64,000 nt of DNA from an uncultured Pseudomonadota bacterium (GTDB lineage: Bacteria > Pseudomonadota > Gammaproteobacteria > Burkholderiales > JALYOK01). The stretch covers positions 124,001 to 188,000 of the forward strand of contig CADEHE010000007.1 of NCBI GenBank assembly GCA_902826775.1, read 5' to 3'. Shown here piece after piece: positions 9,169 through 18,503 of the stretch (position 1 is its first letter; every line of letters starts with the position of its first letter). Under the pieces are notes generated by a model, which was not told where the DNA came from, did no database searches, and saw only the letters and a program-made list of their open reading frames with translations. The position numbers were made by a program, and so were the translations under genes.

Positions 9169-10477
9169 GTGTCAGGAATTCTGTGTGTAAGCGGGTTTGG
9201 GTTTGAGCAGTTAGTTAAGAATAAATCTGTCCTCGAACTGTAACGCGAACTGTGCTTTGGCGGCGTGCCACGTGATCGGTGGGGACTTCCACTTCTCGGT
9301 GATGTTACGCAGCACCAGCCAGATCAGCTTGGTTGCCGCTTCGTCATTCGGAAAGTGACCGCGCTGGCGCAGTGATTTTCGCACTTGGCTGTGCAAGCTT
9401 TCGATCGCGTTGGTGGTGTAGATAATCTTCCTGACTTCTGGGGCAAAGGCAAAGAACGGCGTGACCTGTTCCCAGTTGCGCCGCCAGCTCTGCGCGATCG
9501 CCGGATATTTCTTGCCCCAGGGGCTTTGCTCGAAGCCCTCCAAGTGCGTCAGCGCGATTTCGGCGCTCTCGGCCTTGTAGACGGGTTTGAGCGCTGCCAC
9601 GATGGCTTTGCGCTCTTTCCAGGAGGCGAATTGCAGCGAGTAACGGATCAGGTGCACGATGCAGCCCTGCACCAGCGTCTGCGGGAAGACCGCGGCAATG
9701 GCTTCCGGAAAGCCCTTTAGCCCGTCGACAACCGCGATCAGAATATCGTGGGCGCCGCGCGCTTTGATTTCCGTCATGACACGCAGCCAGAATTTCGCTC
9801 CTTCGGTTTGCTCGATCCAAAGGCCCAGTACTTCCTTGTGGCCGCTGCAGCGCACGCCGATGGCAAGATAGACCGCCTTGTTCTTGACTGTACCTTCGTC
9901 TCGAATTTTTACTCGCAGAGCGTCGAAGTAGACGATCGCGTAAGCGGGCTCCAGCGGCCGGGCCTGCCATTGCGCGACTTCGTCGAGCACGGCATCGGTG
10001 ACCGCCGAGACCAAATCCGGGCTGATCTCGATGCCGTAGAGCTCGCGCAAATGCGCTTGGATATCCCGCGTGGTCATGCCACGGGCGTAGAGGGCGACGA
10101 TCTTTTGATCGAAACCGGGAAAGCGCCGCTGGTACTTGGCGATAAGCTGTGGATCGAAGCGTCCGTGGCGATCGCGCGGGATCGACAACTCCAGCTTGCC
10201 GGTTTCGCTCAATACCGTCTTGGGACTCACACCGTTGCGGTGATTGCCGGCGGCTTGCTCATCTTCTTGGCTGAGATGATGATCCATCTCCGCGTTGAGC
10301 ACGCGCTGAGCGAGCGCTCTCTTCAGTTCATCGAGCAGCCCGTTGGACTCGAACACCGTCTTCGGGTCTCGACCGGCGAGCAGTTCGTCCAATACCTCGT
10401 TCTTGATTGCACTGGGTGTGGCCATACGAATTTCCTCCTTGTGGTCATCGTACGCCTACACACAAAAATTCCGACAC
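9169..10477 (-). mobile_element. IS256-family insertion sequence, apparently complete
   Basis: One transposase gene is flanked by imperfect terminal inverted repeats of about 25 bp: 9169-9193 against the complement of 10453-10477, 20 of 25 positions matching, both starting GTGTC and sharing TGTGTGTA. Total length is about 1.31 kb, typical of IS256. I could not find a convincing 8-9 bp target duplication at the borders. It lies between the SQR/RND operon and the Czc cluster. Confidence 0.8.
9211..10425 (-). CDS. IS256-family DDE transposase
   Basis: A 404-residue transposase in the mutator/IS256 family. An N-terminal DNA-binding region is followed by the catalytic core. The DDE residues are visible as D in AIVYFDALRVK, D in IAVVDGLKGFPEA and E in TTNAIESLHSQVRK. 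The family region around the second D is well preserved. The frame is intact from start to stop, so it may be active. AAGGAGG precedes the ATG (complement of 10431-10439 region). Confidence 0.92.
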   Translation of the reverse strand: MATPSAIKNEVLDELLAGRDPKTVFESNGLLDELKRALAQRVLNAEMDHHLSQEDEQAAGNHRNGVSPKTVLSETGKLELSIPRDRHGRFDPQLIAKYQRRFPGFDQKIVALYARGMTTRDIQAHLRELYGIEISPDLVSAVTDAVLDEVAQWQARPLEPAYAIVYFDALRVKIRDEGTVKNKAVYLAIGVRCSGHKEVLGLWIEQTEGAKFWLRVMTEIKARGAHDILIAVVDGLKGFPEAIAAVFPQTLVQGCIVHLIRYSLQFASWKERKAIVAALKPVYKAESAEIALTHLEGFEQSPWGKKYPAIAQSWRRNWEQVTPFFAFAPEVRKIIYTTNAIESLHSQVRKSLRQRGHFPNDEAATKLIWLVLRNITEKWKSPPITWHAAKAQFALQFEDRFILN

Positions 10478-10840
10478 TCTCCGCCCGTTTCGCCGCTTGG
10501 AGCGGCTTAATTCCGGCCACGCCCAGTCAGCTCTGCCAGTACCTACTATATCGCGCAGATTTGTGAAGCAGAGCGGCCTTGAAAGCCGGGATGAAATCCG
10601 GCCAACTATTCGGGGCACTCTCTGCGAACAGGACTTGCCACCAGCTCTGCGAAGGACGGAAAACCTTCCACAAGATCAAAGCTCAGACACGGCACAAATC
10701 CGACGTGACGTTGCTTAAGTACATCCGGGACGCCGAGCTGTTCGAAGATAACGCCGCTGATTCTGATGTAGATGGCCCTCGTTACACATGAAGCCTCGGA
10801 GTTGCTGTCTTTGTCAGACATTGGTACGATTCGAGTTGCT
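10478..10840. other. Intergenic region before the Czc cluster, no supportable gene
   Basis: Several short overlapping frames occur here without family signatures. It must carry the promoter for the downstream czc genes, but I see no operator I can name. Some of it may be a remnant gene cut by the IS256 insertion. Confidence 0.4.
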
Positions 10841-11191
10841 ATGCGACTCTTACGGCGATTGTTCGCCCGCTTTCTAGTCTTCACCCTGCTGCTTAACATG
10901 CTGACGTCGGTCGCCGCGGAAGCTGCGAACGGCGTGGTTGAGCCGCCAGAGGTGGCTGTGAGCGTTGACGCAAGTGGATCAGGCGATCAGCACGAGCGCA
11001 ACTACCACCAAGGCAGCTTCTGCGACCATAGCTGTCACTCGTCCGCCCACATGCTGGGCCTCGCATTCGCTTCCATTGACATTCCGATTCCCCCTCAGCG
11101 GCGCGTCGCATTGGCTGCGCTGTATCAAACGGCTCTTTATCAGGTACCGGACTCAAAGTTCCGTCCGCCTCGCCTGCGCACCCTCGCCTGA
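10841..11191 (+). CDS. CzcI-like small secreted protein with His/Cys-rich segment
   Basis: A 116-residue protein. The ATG at 10841 gives a good signal peptide (basic MRLLRR start, hydrophobic core, cleavage near AAEA). The frame extends 23 codons further upstream, but that extension lacks signal character. The mature part contains a putative metal-binding stretch with H, C and D (HERNYHQ, CDHSCHSSAH). Small proteins of this design lie ahead of czcCBA operons (CzcI and relatives) and are thought to be periplasmic metal-related accessory factors. The role here is inferred from position and composition. Confidence 0.65.
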   Translation: MRLLRRLFARFLVFTLLLNMLTSVAAEAANGVVEPPEVAVSVDASGSGDQHERNYHQGSFCDHSCHSSAHMLGLAFASIDIPIPPQRRVALAALYQTALYQVPDSKFRPPRLRTLA

Positions 11192-11268
11192 TAGCAACGT
11201 GTAGTCCCTAGTTGCGCGACCGGTCCCGGTCGCTGCGGCGTTGTTTGAATAAGCGAAGGAAATAATGA

Positions 11269-12591
11269 ATGGTGAAACGCCAGATAGTGCGCGCACGCGC
11301 GCTGACATGGCTATTGGCTTTCGGCTTCTATGGCATGCACGCTGTAGCATGGTCCGCGGAGCCGTTGTCGCTAGAGCAAGCCTGGCAACGCGCAGAGCAG
11401 GCTAGCCCGAAACTGCGTGCGGCCCGCGCGGAACTGATCGCCGCCGAAGGGCGGCGCGCCGACGCGCAAGCATGGCTTTGGAACAACCCGCAGGTATCTG
11501 CCGAGCTGCGCAGCCGGCACATTGCAGAGCCGGGCGCATCAGGAAGCAAAACCGAGGGCGGCCTCGGCATCACACAAACCTTTGAGATTGCCGGCCAGCA
11601 ACAGCTACGTCGTAGCGCTGCGGAGCAGAACGTTTCGGCCCTTTACGCATCCATCGCCGACGTACGCCGGCAGGTGCGCGCGGAAGTCGAGCAGCGTTTC
11701 GTAGGCGTTCTTAGCCTGCAGCAGCGCATCGAAACCGAAGCACAAGGCTTGAAGCTTATTGAAGAGGCTGCCGCTATGGTGCAAAAGCGTGTTAAGGCGG
11801 GCCAGGACAGCAAGCTCGACGGTAACTTGGCCAGCATCGAGGCGCAGCGTGCTCGCAACGAACTTGCCGTTCGAACGGAGCAACTCGTCGAATCGCGCGC
11901 GTTGCTGAGTGAGTCGCTGCAACTTCCGCCTGATAGCCTGCCCGAGGTGGTTGGCCGGTTGACTAGTGCGCGCAGCTACACCCTGGACTCGCTGCTGAAG
12001 AACATTGCCCAACGTCCGGCGTTGCGCGCCTTGGCGCAACGCGAGCGTGTGGCGCGCAGCCAGCTCGCTCTGGAGCGCGCGTCGGTTTATCCGGATGTGA
12101 CAATCGGCCTAAGCCAAGAGCGTGAACGAGGCCTGGAAGCACGCGACAACATCACTGCGCTGAGCGTATCCATTCCGTTGCCTGTATTTCGTAAGAACGC
12201 GACCGGCATCGGCCAGGCCAATGCCACACTAACCCAGGTTCAGATCGAACAGCAGACCGCGTTGCGCGACGCACAGGCACAGGTGCGCACGCTTTGGGCG
12301 CAGGCGCAAAGCCTTGGTGCGCGGGTGGCCAACATTGAGAACTCGATTCTACCGACCTTGGAAGAGAATCAGCGCCTGTCGATGAAGGCGCTGCGCGCGG
12401 GTGAGATCGGCCTGCCGCAGCTTTTGCTGGTCAATCGCCAAGTCGTCGACGGCAGGCGCGACCTATTGGATGCACAGACCGCTTTACGGCTCACCCAAGC
12501 CTCGCTCGAAGCTGCTGCCGGTTGGCCGCTGCTGCCCGAAGTATCAGCGCCCGCTAGTACGCCAGCGCCCGCCAAAGGAGTAAAGCAATGA
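11269..12591 (+). CDS. czcC: CzcC-like outer-membrane efflux channel (TolC family)
   Basis: A 440-residue protein with a signal peptide (to about residue 29, AWSA) and two outer-membrane-efflux-protein repeats made of long Ala/Gln-rich helices. AAGGAAA lies about 8 nt upstream of the ATG, and an ATG at 11264 is out of frame. It overlaps czcB by 4 nt (ATGA), so the genes are translationally coupled. It forms the trimeric outer-membrane exit of the Czc-type exporter. Confidence 0.88.
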   Translation: MVKRQIVRARALTWLLAFGFYGMHAVAWSAEPLSLEQAWQRAEQASPKLRAARAELIAAEGRRADAQAWLWNNPQVSAELRSRHIAEPGASGSKTEGGLGITQTFEIAGQQQLRRSAAEQNVSALYASIADVRRQVRAEVEQRFVGVLSLQQRIETEAQGLKLIEEAAAMVQKRVKAGQDSKLDGNLASIEAQRARNELAVRTEQLVESRALLSESLQLPPDSLPEVVGRLTSARSYTLDSLLKNIAQRPALRALAQRERVARSQLALERASVYPDVTIGLSQERERGLEARDNITALSVSIPLPVFRKNATGIGQANATLTQVQIEQQTALRDAQAQVRTLWAQAQSLGARVANIENSILPTLEENQRLSMKALRAGEIGLPQLLLVNRQVVDGRRDLLDAQTALRLTQASLEAAAGWPLLPEVSAPASTPAPAKGVKQ

Positions 12592-13838
12592 ACGCCTCTC
12601 GCACAACCACAGTCGCGATCTTGGCAACGGCGGTACTCGCCAGTTTGCTCGCGTGCAGCAAGGCCGACCAGCCCGGCAACGCTCAAGCCAAGGTTCAGCA
12701 GACTGACGGCAAGACCGCTGTGCCGCCGGGCAAGGACGAACACGGCCATGACGCCCACGCAGCGAAGGAAGGTGGGCAAGGCCATGACGAACACGAAGAA
12801 GGCGGCGCACTCAAACTCAGCCAAGACGAGATCAAGACGGCTGGCATTCGAGTGGAAGAGCTGACCGAACGCGAAGTAGGCGAAGAAATCCAACTTACCG
12901 GCACGATCCAGGTCAATCAGGACAAGCTGGTCCACATCAACCCGCGTGTCCCAGGCCGCGTCACCTCAGTGCGCGCCAACCTGGGCGATCTGGTCAAACC
13001 GGGGCAAGAGCTGGTGCTGCTGGACAGCTTGGAGTTGGGTGAAGCGCAGGCAGCCTTCGCGCAGGCGCAGAGCGAGGCAACGCTCGCGCGCACCAACTTC
13101 AAACGCATCGAGCAACTGCACGGTGAGGAGATCGTGCCGCAGAAGGACCTGCACGAAGCACGCAGCGCGCTGCAAAAGTCTGAAGCCACGCTCAAAGCCG
13201 CACGGGAGAAACTTAACCTACTGGGTGTGGCCCCAGGTGGGGGACGGCGCTCAAGCTTCGCGCTTACCGCCCCGTTTGCCGGCACCGTGATCGAGAAAGA
13301 TGCCGTGCTCGGTGAACTGGCGGAGCCGGATAAGTCCCTGTTCACCATCGCGGACTTATCGGTGCTCTGGATCGAAGCTAATCTCTTTGAGAAAGATCTC
13401 GCCAAAGTACGCCTTGGCAGTGATGTGCTCGTCACGGTGGCTGCCTACCCGAAGGACACCTTCAAAGGCAAACTCACCTACATCGGCAGCATGTTGGACA
13501 AGGAAACACGCACGCTGAAAGCGCGCATCGAAGTGCCGAACCCCGACGGCAAGCTCAAGTCCGAAATGTTTGCCAGCGTTGGCATCCGAAGCAGCGGACA
13601 GAGCAAGGTACTCAGCGTGCCGGAGAACGCGGTGGTGCTGGTGCAAGGCCAGCCGACGGTGTTCGTCGAGGACGCGGACGGCTTTGAATCCCGCACGGTT
13701 GAGTTGGGCGATAAGCTGCGCGGTCAAGTGGCGCTCAAGAACGGCGTTGCCGCAGGCGACTTGGTCGTGATGAGCGGTGCGTACGCACTTAAAGCGCGCA
13801 TGCTCAAGTCGCAAATGGGCGAAGGCCACGCGCACTGA
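12588..13838 (+). CDS. czcB: CzcB-like membrane fusion protein with His-rich N-terminus
   Basis: A 416-residue periplasmic adaptor. The N-terminus is lipoprotein-like (SLLAC at about residues 17-21). A His/Asp/Glu-rich metal-binding stretch follows (DEHGHDAHAAK, GHDEHEEG), then lipoyl, coiled-coil and barrel domains. The protein ends in GHAH. His-rich N-termini are typical of CzcB proteins and may capture divalent cations in the periplasm. GGAG overlaps the end of czcC just before the ATG. It links CzcA to CzcC. Confidence 0.88.
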   Translation: MNASRTTTVAILATAVLASLLACSKADQPGNAQAKVQQTDGKTAVPPGKDEHGHDAHAAKEGGQGHDEHEEGGALKLSQDEIKTAGIRVEELTEREVGEEIQLTGTIQVNQDKLVHINPRVPGRVTSVRANLGDLVKPGQELVLLDSLELGEAQAAFAQAQSEATLARTNFKRIEQLHGEEIVPQKDLHEARSALQKSEATLKAAREKLNLLGVAPGGGRRSSFALTAPFAGTVIEKDAVLGELAEPDKSLFTIADLSVLWIEANLFEKDLAKVRLGSDVLVTVAAYPKDTFKGKLTYIGSMLDKETRTLKARIEVPNPDGKLKSEMFASVGIRSSGQSKVLSVPENAVVLVQGQPTVFVEDADGFESRTVELGDKLRGQVALKNGVAAGDLVVMSGAYALKARMLKSQMGEGHAH

Positions 13839-13850
13839 CCGGAGCCCACC

Positions 13851-16800
13851 ATGCTTGAGCGAATTGTCGATCTGTCGTTGCGATACAAGCTGTTGGTGCT
13901 TATTGCTTTTGGTCTCGTGGTCTTCTTTGGCGTCAAAGCATTCATCGAAGTGCCGGTCGACGCGTTTCCCGACGTGACGCCAAACCAAGTCAACATCTAC
14001 ACCGAGTCGCCCGGCCTTGCTGCCGAGGATGTCGAAAAGCTGCTGACCGCGCCGATTGAAACTTCCATGGCTGGCTTGCCGGGGGTGGAGATTATCCGTT
14101 CGGTGTCGCTGTTCGGCCTGTCGTATGTCGGCGTGTACTTCAAGGATGACGTCGATATCTACTTCGCGCGCCGTCTGGTGAGCGAGAAGCTGCTGGAGGC
14201 GAAGGAACGCATTCCGCAAGGATTCGGCGAACCGGCGCTCGGGCCGAACAGTTCCGGCCTTGGCCAAGTGCTCTGGTACACGGTCGAATCGGCCGACCAG
14301 AAACTCTCCGCTATGGACTTGCGCACGCTGCACGATTGGACGGTGCGGGTCATGCTGCGCACCGCGCCGGGGGTAGACGACGTGACTTCCTGGGGCGGAT
14401 TCGAGAAGCAGTATCAAGTGCTGATCCAGCCGGAGAAGCTCATCAAATACGGCCTCACCTTCAAAGCCGTTATGCAAGCGCTCACCGCCAATAACCGGCA
14501 AGTCGGCGGGCAGTACGTCAATCTCGGCCAAGAGCAGTATCTGGTGCGCGGTCTCGGTATGGTCGCCAACAGCCACGAAATCGGCGAGATTGTGGTAGCC
14601 GAGCGCGGGGGCGTGCCGATCTACGTGCGCGACGTGGCGGAAGTGAAGGAAGGCCCGGGCTTGCGCTTCGGCGCGATCACACGCGACGGCAAGGAAGCCG
14701 TGCTCGGTATGTCGCTTGCGCGTATTAACGAGAACGCCAAGAACGTGGTCGATGCTTCGAAGGCAAAACTTAAGATCGCCCAAGAAGCGTTACCCAAGGG
14801 CGTGAAGATCGTGCCGGCCTACGACCGTACCGACATCGTCAAGAAAGCGTTGTCGACCGCGGAGCGCGCGCTCCTTGAGGGTTCGATCTTGGTTGCGATC
14901 GTGCTGTTCCTGTTCTTGGGCGAAATCCGCTCGGCCCTGGTCGTGATAGTCACCTTGCCGTTGGCGATGCTGATCGCCTTCATGTTGATGCAGCGCTACG
15001 GCTTGTCGGCGAATCTGATGTCGCTGGCGGGACTTGCCATCGGTATCGGCATGATGGTCGACGGCGCGGTGGTGATGGTGGAGAACAGCTTCCGCTTGCT
15101 GGCGCATCAAGCCGGAAAAGCCGTTAACAAGACGCACGTGATCCTAGAGGCGGCGCGCGAAGTCGTGAATCCGATCGCCTTCGCAATTCTCATCATCATC
15201 GTCGTATTTCTACCGCTTTTCTCGCTGACTGGTCTGGAAGCCAAGCTGTTCAAACCCATGGCGCTGACCATCACTTTCGCCATGGCCGGCTCGCTGTTAC
15301 TGACGATTACGCTGGTACCGGTCATTTCCTCTTTGCTGCTCAAGGCTAAGGAGGAAAAGGACACCTTCTTGCTGCGCGGCGCCAAACGAATCTATGTGCC
15401 GCTGCTTGAGTGGACGCTTAATCACAAGAAAACCGTTGTCACCGCCGCGCTGGCCCTCCTTGTAGGCTCGCTGACACTGTTTCCTTTCCTAGGCAAAGAA
15501 TTCATGCCGGAACTGCAAGAGGGAGCGATCATGTTCCGCGTCACCAGCATTCCCTCGACTTCGCTGGAAGAATCGATCCGCGTCTCCCAGCGCATCGACG
15601 CGTCGCTAAAGAAGAATTTCCCGCAGACAAAATCGGCGCTGGCCATGATCGGACGCGCTGAAAAAGGCGAGACTGCGGACGTCAATTACATGGAAATCCT
15701 GGTCGATGTCGGGCCGCCTGAGACCTGGCCGAAGAAGATGAGCATGCCTGAACTCTCCGACGCGATGCAGGACAAGCTGCAAGAAGACGTGCCCACCATC
15801 GTGATCGAGGCGACGCAGCCCATTCAGATGCGCGTGGAGGAGTTGATCTCCGGCGTGCGTGCCACGCTGGCGCTCAAAGTTTACGGCGATGACCTCACAA
15901 CCTTGGATCGACTGGGGGTGCAGATCAAACCCATCATCCAATCTGTGCCCGGTGTCGCCGATCTGTCATTGGAGGCGAACAAGGGCAAGCCGCAGTTAGT
16001 CGTGAAGGTCAACCGCGAGGAGGCCGCACGCTATGGCATCAACGCCGACGAAGTCTTGGAGGTCGTGCAAGCCGGCATCGGCGGCGAGGAAGTGAGCACG
16101 GTTATCGATGGAGTTAAGCGCTTCGACATCGTGGTGCGCCTCGCCGACCAGTACCGCGCCAGCGTGGACGCCATTAACAACATCCCGATTCGCACCGGAA
16201 GCGGCGCGTTGGTGCCGTTCTCGCGCGTGGCCAAGGTCGAGATGGATGAGGGTTACACCTTCGTGCGGCGCGAGGCTCTATCGCGCTACGCGGTGTTGCA
16301 GATGGACGTCAAGGGGCGCGACGTCGATAGCTTCGTCAAGGAGGCTAACGCCAAGATCAAGCAGCAACTGAAGCTGCCGGACGGCTATTGGCTCGAATGG
16401 GGCGGCGCATTCGAGAATCAGCAACGCGCGATGGCGCGGCTCGCTTTGATCGTGCCGCTGACCATCGGACTCATCTTTGTGTTGCTCTACACGGCGTTTA
16501 ACTCCCTCACCTATGCCACCTTGATCATCGCCAACGTGCCGTTCGCCATCATCGGCGGGGTGATCGGCTTGTTCGTGACCGGTCAGTACGTCTCGGTGCC
16601 CTCCGCGATTGGCTTCATCGCGGTTTTTGGCGTAGCGATGCTGAACGGCATCGTGCTGGTGTCGTTCTTGAACGATTTGCGCCGGCAGGGTTACTCGGTG
16701 CGCGACGCGGTGCGCCAAGGCGCCACATTGCGGCTGCGACCCGTACTCATGACCGCGTCGGTGGCCATCCTCGGGCTCGTGCCAATGCTGCTCTCGCACG

Positions 16801-17012
16801 GCGTCGGCGCGGAAACGCAGCGACCGCTCGCTACGGTGGTCGTGGGCGGATTGTTTACCTCGACCGCGCTGACTTTGCTGCTGCTGCCCCTGCTCTATGA
16901 ATGGGTCGAAGCCCGCCAGGAGGCAAAGCGGGCATTGCAACGCGGGGAACCTAAAGTGAGCGTGACCAGCGGCGCGCCCGCCCTGGATACACCTCGGGAG
17001 AAGGAGCGATGA
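13851..17012 (+). CDS. czcA: CzcA-like heavy-metal RND permease (HME family)
   Basis: A 1053-residue RND pump of the heavy-metal efflux family, with the usual two periplasmic loops and 12 predicted helices. The TM4 signature reads AIGIGMMVDGAVVMVEN, with D404 and the Glu of VEN kept. The position equal to D402 of the classical Zn/Co/Cd CzcA (the DFG motif) is Gly, and it is not the CusA pattern either. The cation is therefore uncertain among Zn, Cd, Co and Ni. It starts 12 nt after czcB and overlaps the PII-like gene by 4 nt. Confidence 0.9.
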   Translation: MLERIVDLSLRYKLLVLIAFGLVVFFGVKAFIEVPVDAFPDVTPNQVNIYTESPGLAAEDVEKLLTAPIETSMAGLPGVEIIRSVSLFGLSYVGVYFKDDVDIYFARRLVSEKLLEAKERIPQGFGEPALGPNSSGLGQVLWYTVESADQKLSAMDLRTLHDWTVRVMLRTAPGVDDVTSWGGFEKQYQVLIQPEKLIKYGLTFKAVMQALTANNRQVGGQYVNLGQEQYLVRGLGMVANSHEIGEIVVAERGGVPIYVRDVAEVKEGPGLRFGAITRDGKEAVLGMSLARINENAKNVVDASKAKLKIAQEALPKGVKIVPAYDRTDIVKKALSTAERALLEGSILVAIVLFLFLGEIRSALVVIVTLPLAMLIAFMLMQRYGLSANLMSLAGLAIGIGMMVDGAVVMVENSFRLLAHQAGKAVNKTHVILEAAREVVNPIAFAILIIIVVFLPLFSLTGLEAKLFKPMALTITFAMAGSLLLTITLVPVISSLLLKAKEEKDTFLLRGAKRIYVPLLEWTLNHKKTVVTAALALLVGSLTLFPFLGKEFMPELQEGAIMFRVTSIPSTSLEESIRVSQRIDASLKKNFPQTKSALAMIGRAEKGETADVNYMEILVDVGPPETWPKKMSMPELSDAMQDKLQEDVPTIVIEATQPIQMRVEELISGVRATLALKVYGDDLTTLDRLGVQIKPIIQSVPGVADLSLEANKGKPQLVVKVNREEAARYGINADEVLEVVQAGIGGEEVSTVIDGVKRFDIVVRLADQYRASVDAINNIPIRTGSGALVPFSRVAKVEMDEGYTFVRREALSRYAVLQMDVKGRDVDSFVKEANAKIKQQLKLPDGYWLEWGGAFENQQRAMARLALIVPLTIGLIFVLLYTAFNSLTYATLIIANVPFAIIGGVIGLFVTGQYVSVPSAIGFIAVFGVAMLNGIVLVSFLNDLRRQGYSVRDAVRQGATLRLRPVLMTASVAILGLVPMLLSHGVGAETQRPLATVVVGGLFTSTALTLLLLPLLYEWVEARQEAKRALQRGEPKVSVTSGAPALDTPREKER

Positions 17013-17374
17013 AAGAGATCAAAGCCTATCTGCACAAACATCGTGTTGCCGACGTCATTCAGGCGTTGACGGACGCTGGATTGTACGCCACGCCCAACGC
17101 GCCTGCTTGCCGCAACATTAGCATTGTGCCGGTCGAGAGTTTGCTAAAGCCGGTCGACAACGCAGAGCAACACTACTCGATGGATCTAGAACAACCGGTG
17201 ATCCATGAGGTTAAGCTCGAATTGCTATGCGACGAGCCCGTGGTCGATCAGGTTGTCGCCCTGATCGAGCGGCACGGTCGCACCGGACAAGAATTAGCGG
17301 GTTGGATCATTGTGGCCGATCTGATCCAAGCTATCTCCATTTCGGGGCCACTGCAGCCGCCGGCCGTGGGCTAG
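17009..17374 (+). CDS. PII-like protein (PII-NG type) coupled to the HME-RND pump
   Basis: A 121-residue protein beginning MKEIKAYLHKHRVADVIQAL, a ferredoxin-like PII fold start. It has VKLELLCDEPVVDQVVALI and a C-terminal ISISGP segment. It lacks the classical T-loop uridylylation tyrosine context of GlnB/GlnK. PII-like genes next to czcA/cusA genes form a recognised group (PII-NG). Their role is suspected to be sensing or tuning of the pump, but is not proven. The 4-nt overlap with czcA means translational coupling and supports a role with the pump. Confidence 0.75.
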   Translation: MKEIKAYLHKHRVADVIQALTDAGLYATPNAPACRNISIVPVESLLKPVDNAEQHYSMDLEQPVIHEVKLELLCDEPVVDQVVALIERHGRTGQELAGWIIVADLIQAISISGPLQPPAVG

Positions 17375-17404
17375 TACTCCACAGGCTCTTTGCCGGTCTG
17401 AGCT

Positions 17405-17818
17405 ATGAGGCGCTTCACAGAAATCTATACGTGGTTGTTCGTGATATTGCTTTTCAACCTGACCGGATGTGTCACGAGCCGGGTAATCGAGGACTCCGCG
17501 AGCGGGGTTCGGCTCGAGTCGCGCAGCGCGGTAGACATCCGCGTCGATCCTCAGCTTGCCAAGAAAGGCGATGAATGGGTTGTAACCGGCTACATCGTGC
17601 CTTTGTCGAATACCTTTGGATACGCCCTCGGGCATTTGCACGCGAGCGTCATCGATGGCCAGGGTCAAACGCAAGAATTCGCTCTTGTTCCCTATGCGCC
17701 GCAGCTGTTTCGTCTCAAAGGAGCGCGTTACTCGTCATTCTCTTGGCGGCCGCGTAGCGTTTTGACGTCCGGTTCAACTGTTCGGCTTGAGTACGCGACC
17801 GATCGACACGTGCAGTAG
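17405..17818 (+). CDS. Lipoprotein of unknown function, paralogue A
   Basis: A 137-residue protein with a lipobox (LTGC, Cys at about 22). The C-terminal half has ALGHLHASVIDGQG and ends GSTVRLEYATDRH. The same layout recurs in the lipoprotein at 24476-24904 (QAGHVHITVVDPQG, GSTVRVEYAEDRH), so the two are paralogues. The GHxH motif could bind metal. It follows the PII-like gene by 30 nt and probably belongs to the czc transcript. I do not recognise a named family. Confidence 0.7.
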   Translation: MRRFTEIYTWLFVILLFNLTGCVTSRVIEDSASGVRLESRSAVDIRVDPQLAKKGDEWVVTGYIVPLSNTFGYALGHLHASVIDGQGQTQEFALVPYAPQLFRLKGARYSSFSWRPRSVLTSGSTVRLEYATDRHVQ

Positions 17819-17978
17819 TCGAATGGATCAACGCAATGCAAAGGGGAGACTACTTAGGAGAAGCTATCGCGACCCGATGCCTAGATCGGCGACGCGATAT
17901 CGCGTCATCCCGGCACAGGGGAGATTCGCGAGCTCGATACACAGTGTGGCATCGGGCTTTGCCCTCCGAGGAGGTTGA

Positions 17979-18329
17979 ATGAAGCGCTTTATGGTTTACG
18001 CAACGGTGTTGGCAGTCTCGGGCAGCTTCGTCGCCACGCAGCACTGTTGGGCGCGCAATCGCGCTGGTCATTCCGGCCACGGCCTCGGTTTGCACCACAT
18101 AGGGCACGGCGCGGGAAGTCATCACCGCCACCATGCGTACCACGCACACGCTTTCTTTGGTATTGGGGGACTTTACCTTCCCGCGCCGAATTACTCGGAT
18201 TACTGCAATACCTGGTCCACAATTTATGACGCCGACAAATGTAGGCGGTACTCAGGCGATGCTTCGCAGCGCGAGCCGTCCTACGGCCGCGATAACCCGC
18301 TGCACCCACAGTACCAGCGCTCGCGGTGA
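17979..18329 (+). CDS. Small His-rich secreted protein
   Basis: A 116-residue protein with a signal peptide (to about residue 25). A strongly His/Gly-rich stretch follows (HSGHGLGLHHIGHGAGSHH). GAGGAGG stands directly upstream with good spacing, so the start is well supported. A His-rich periplasmic protein in a divalent-cation efflux cluster is a plausible metal buffer or chaperone. No family is recognised. Confidence 0.65.
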   Translation: MKRFMVYATVLAVSGSFVATQHCWARNRAGHSGHGLGLHHIGHGAGSHHRHHAYHAHAFFGIGGLYLPAPNYSDYCNTWSTIYDADKCRRYSGDASQREPSYGRDNPLHPQYQRSR

Positions 18330-18503
18330 TGTCGGCGCGCAACGCTTTCGTTATGGCTGATCGCCTAGAGAAGAAGCCAATTTTCCTGGTTCGCAAGGAC
18401 GTGACCTTATCTGACAGTCAATCTCCGATCGACAGCTCTTGGTCCAGCTGCTTCGCATTCTTTAGTAGTGCGTTGTCTCAATCAACCATGAAAGGAGTCA
18501 CCA

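Noticed and set aside
10579-10791. 70-codon frame between IS256 and czc genes
   Set aside because: No family match. Could be a remnant but cannot be supported.
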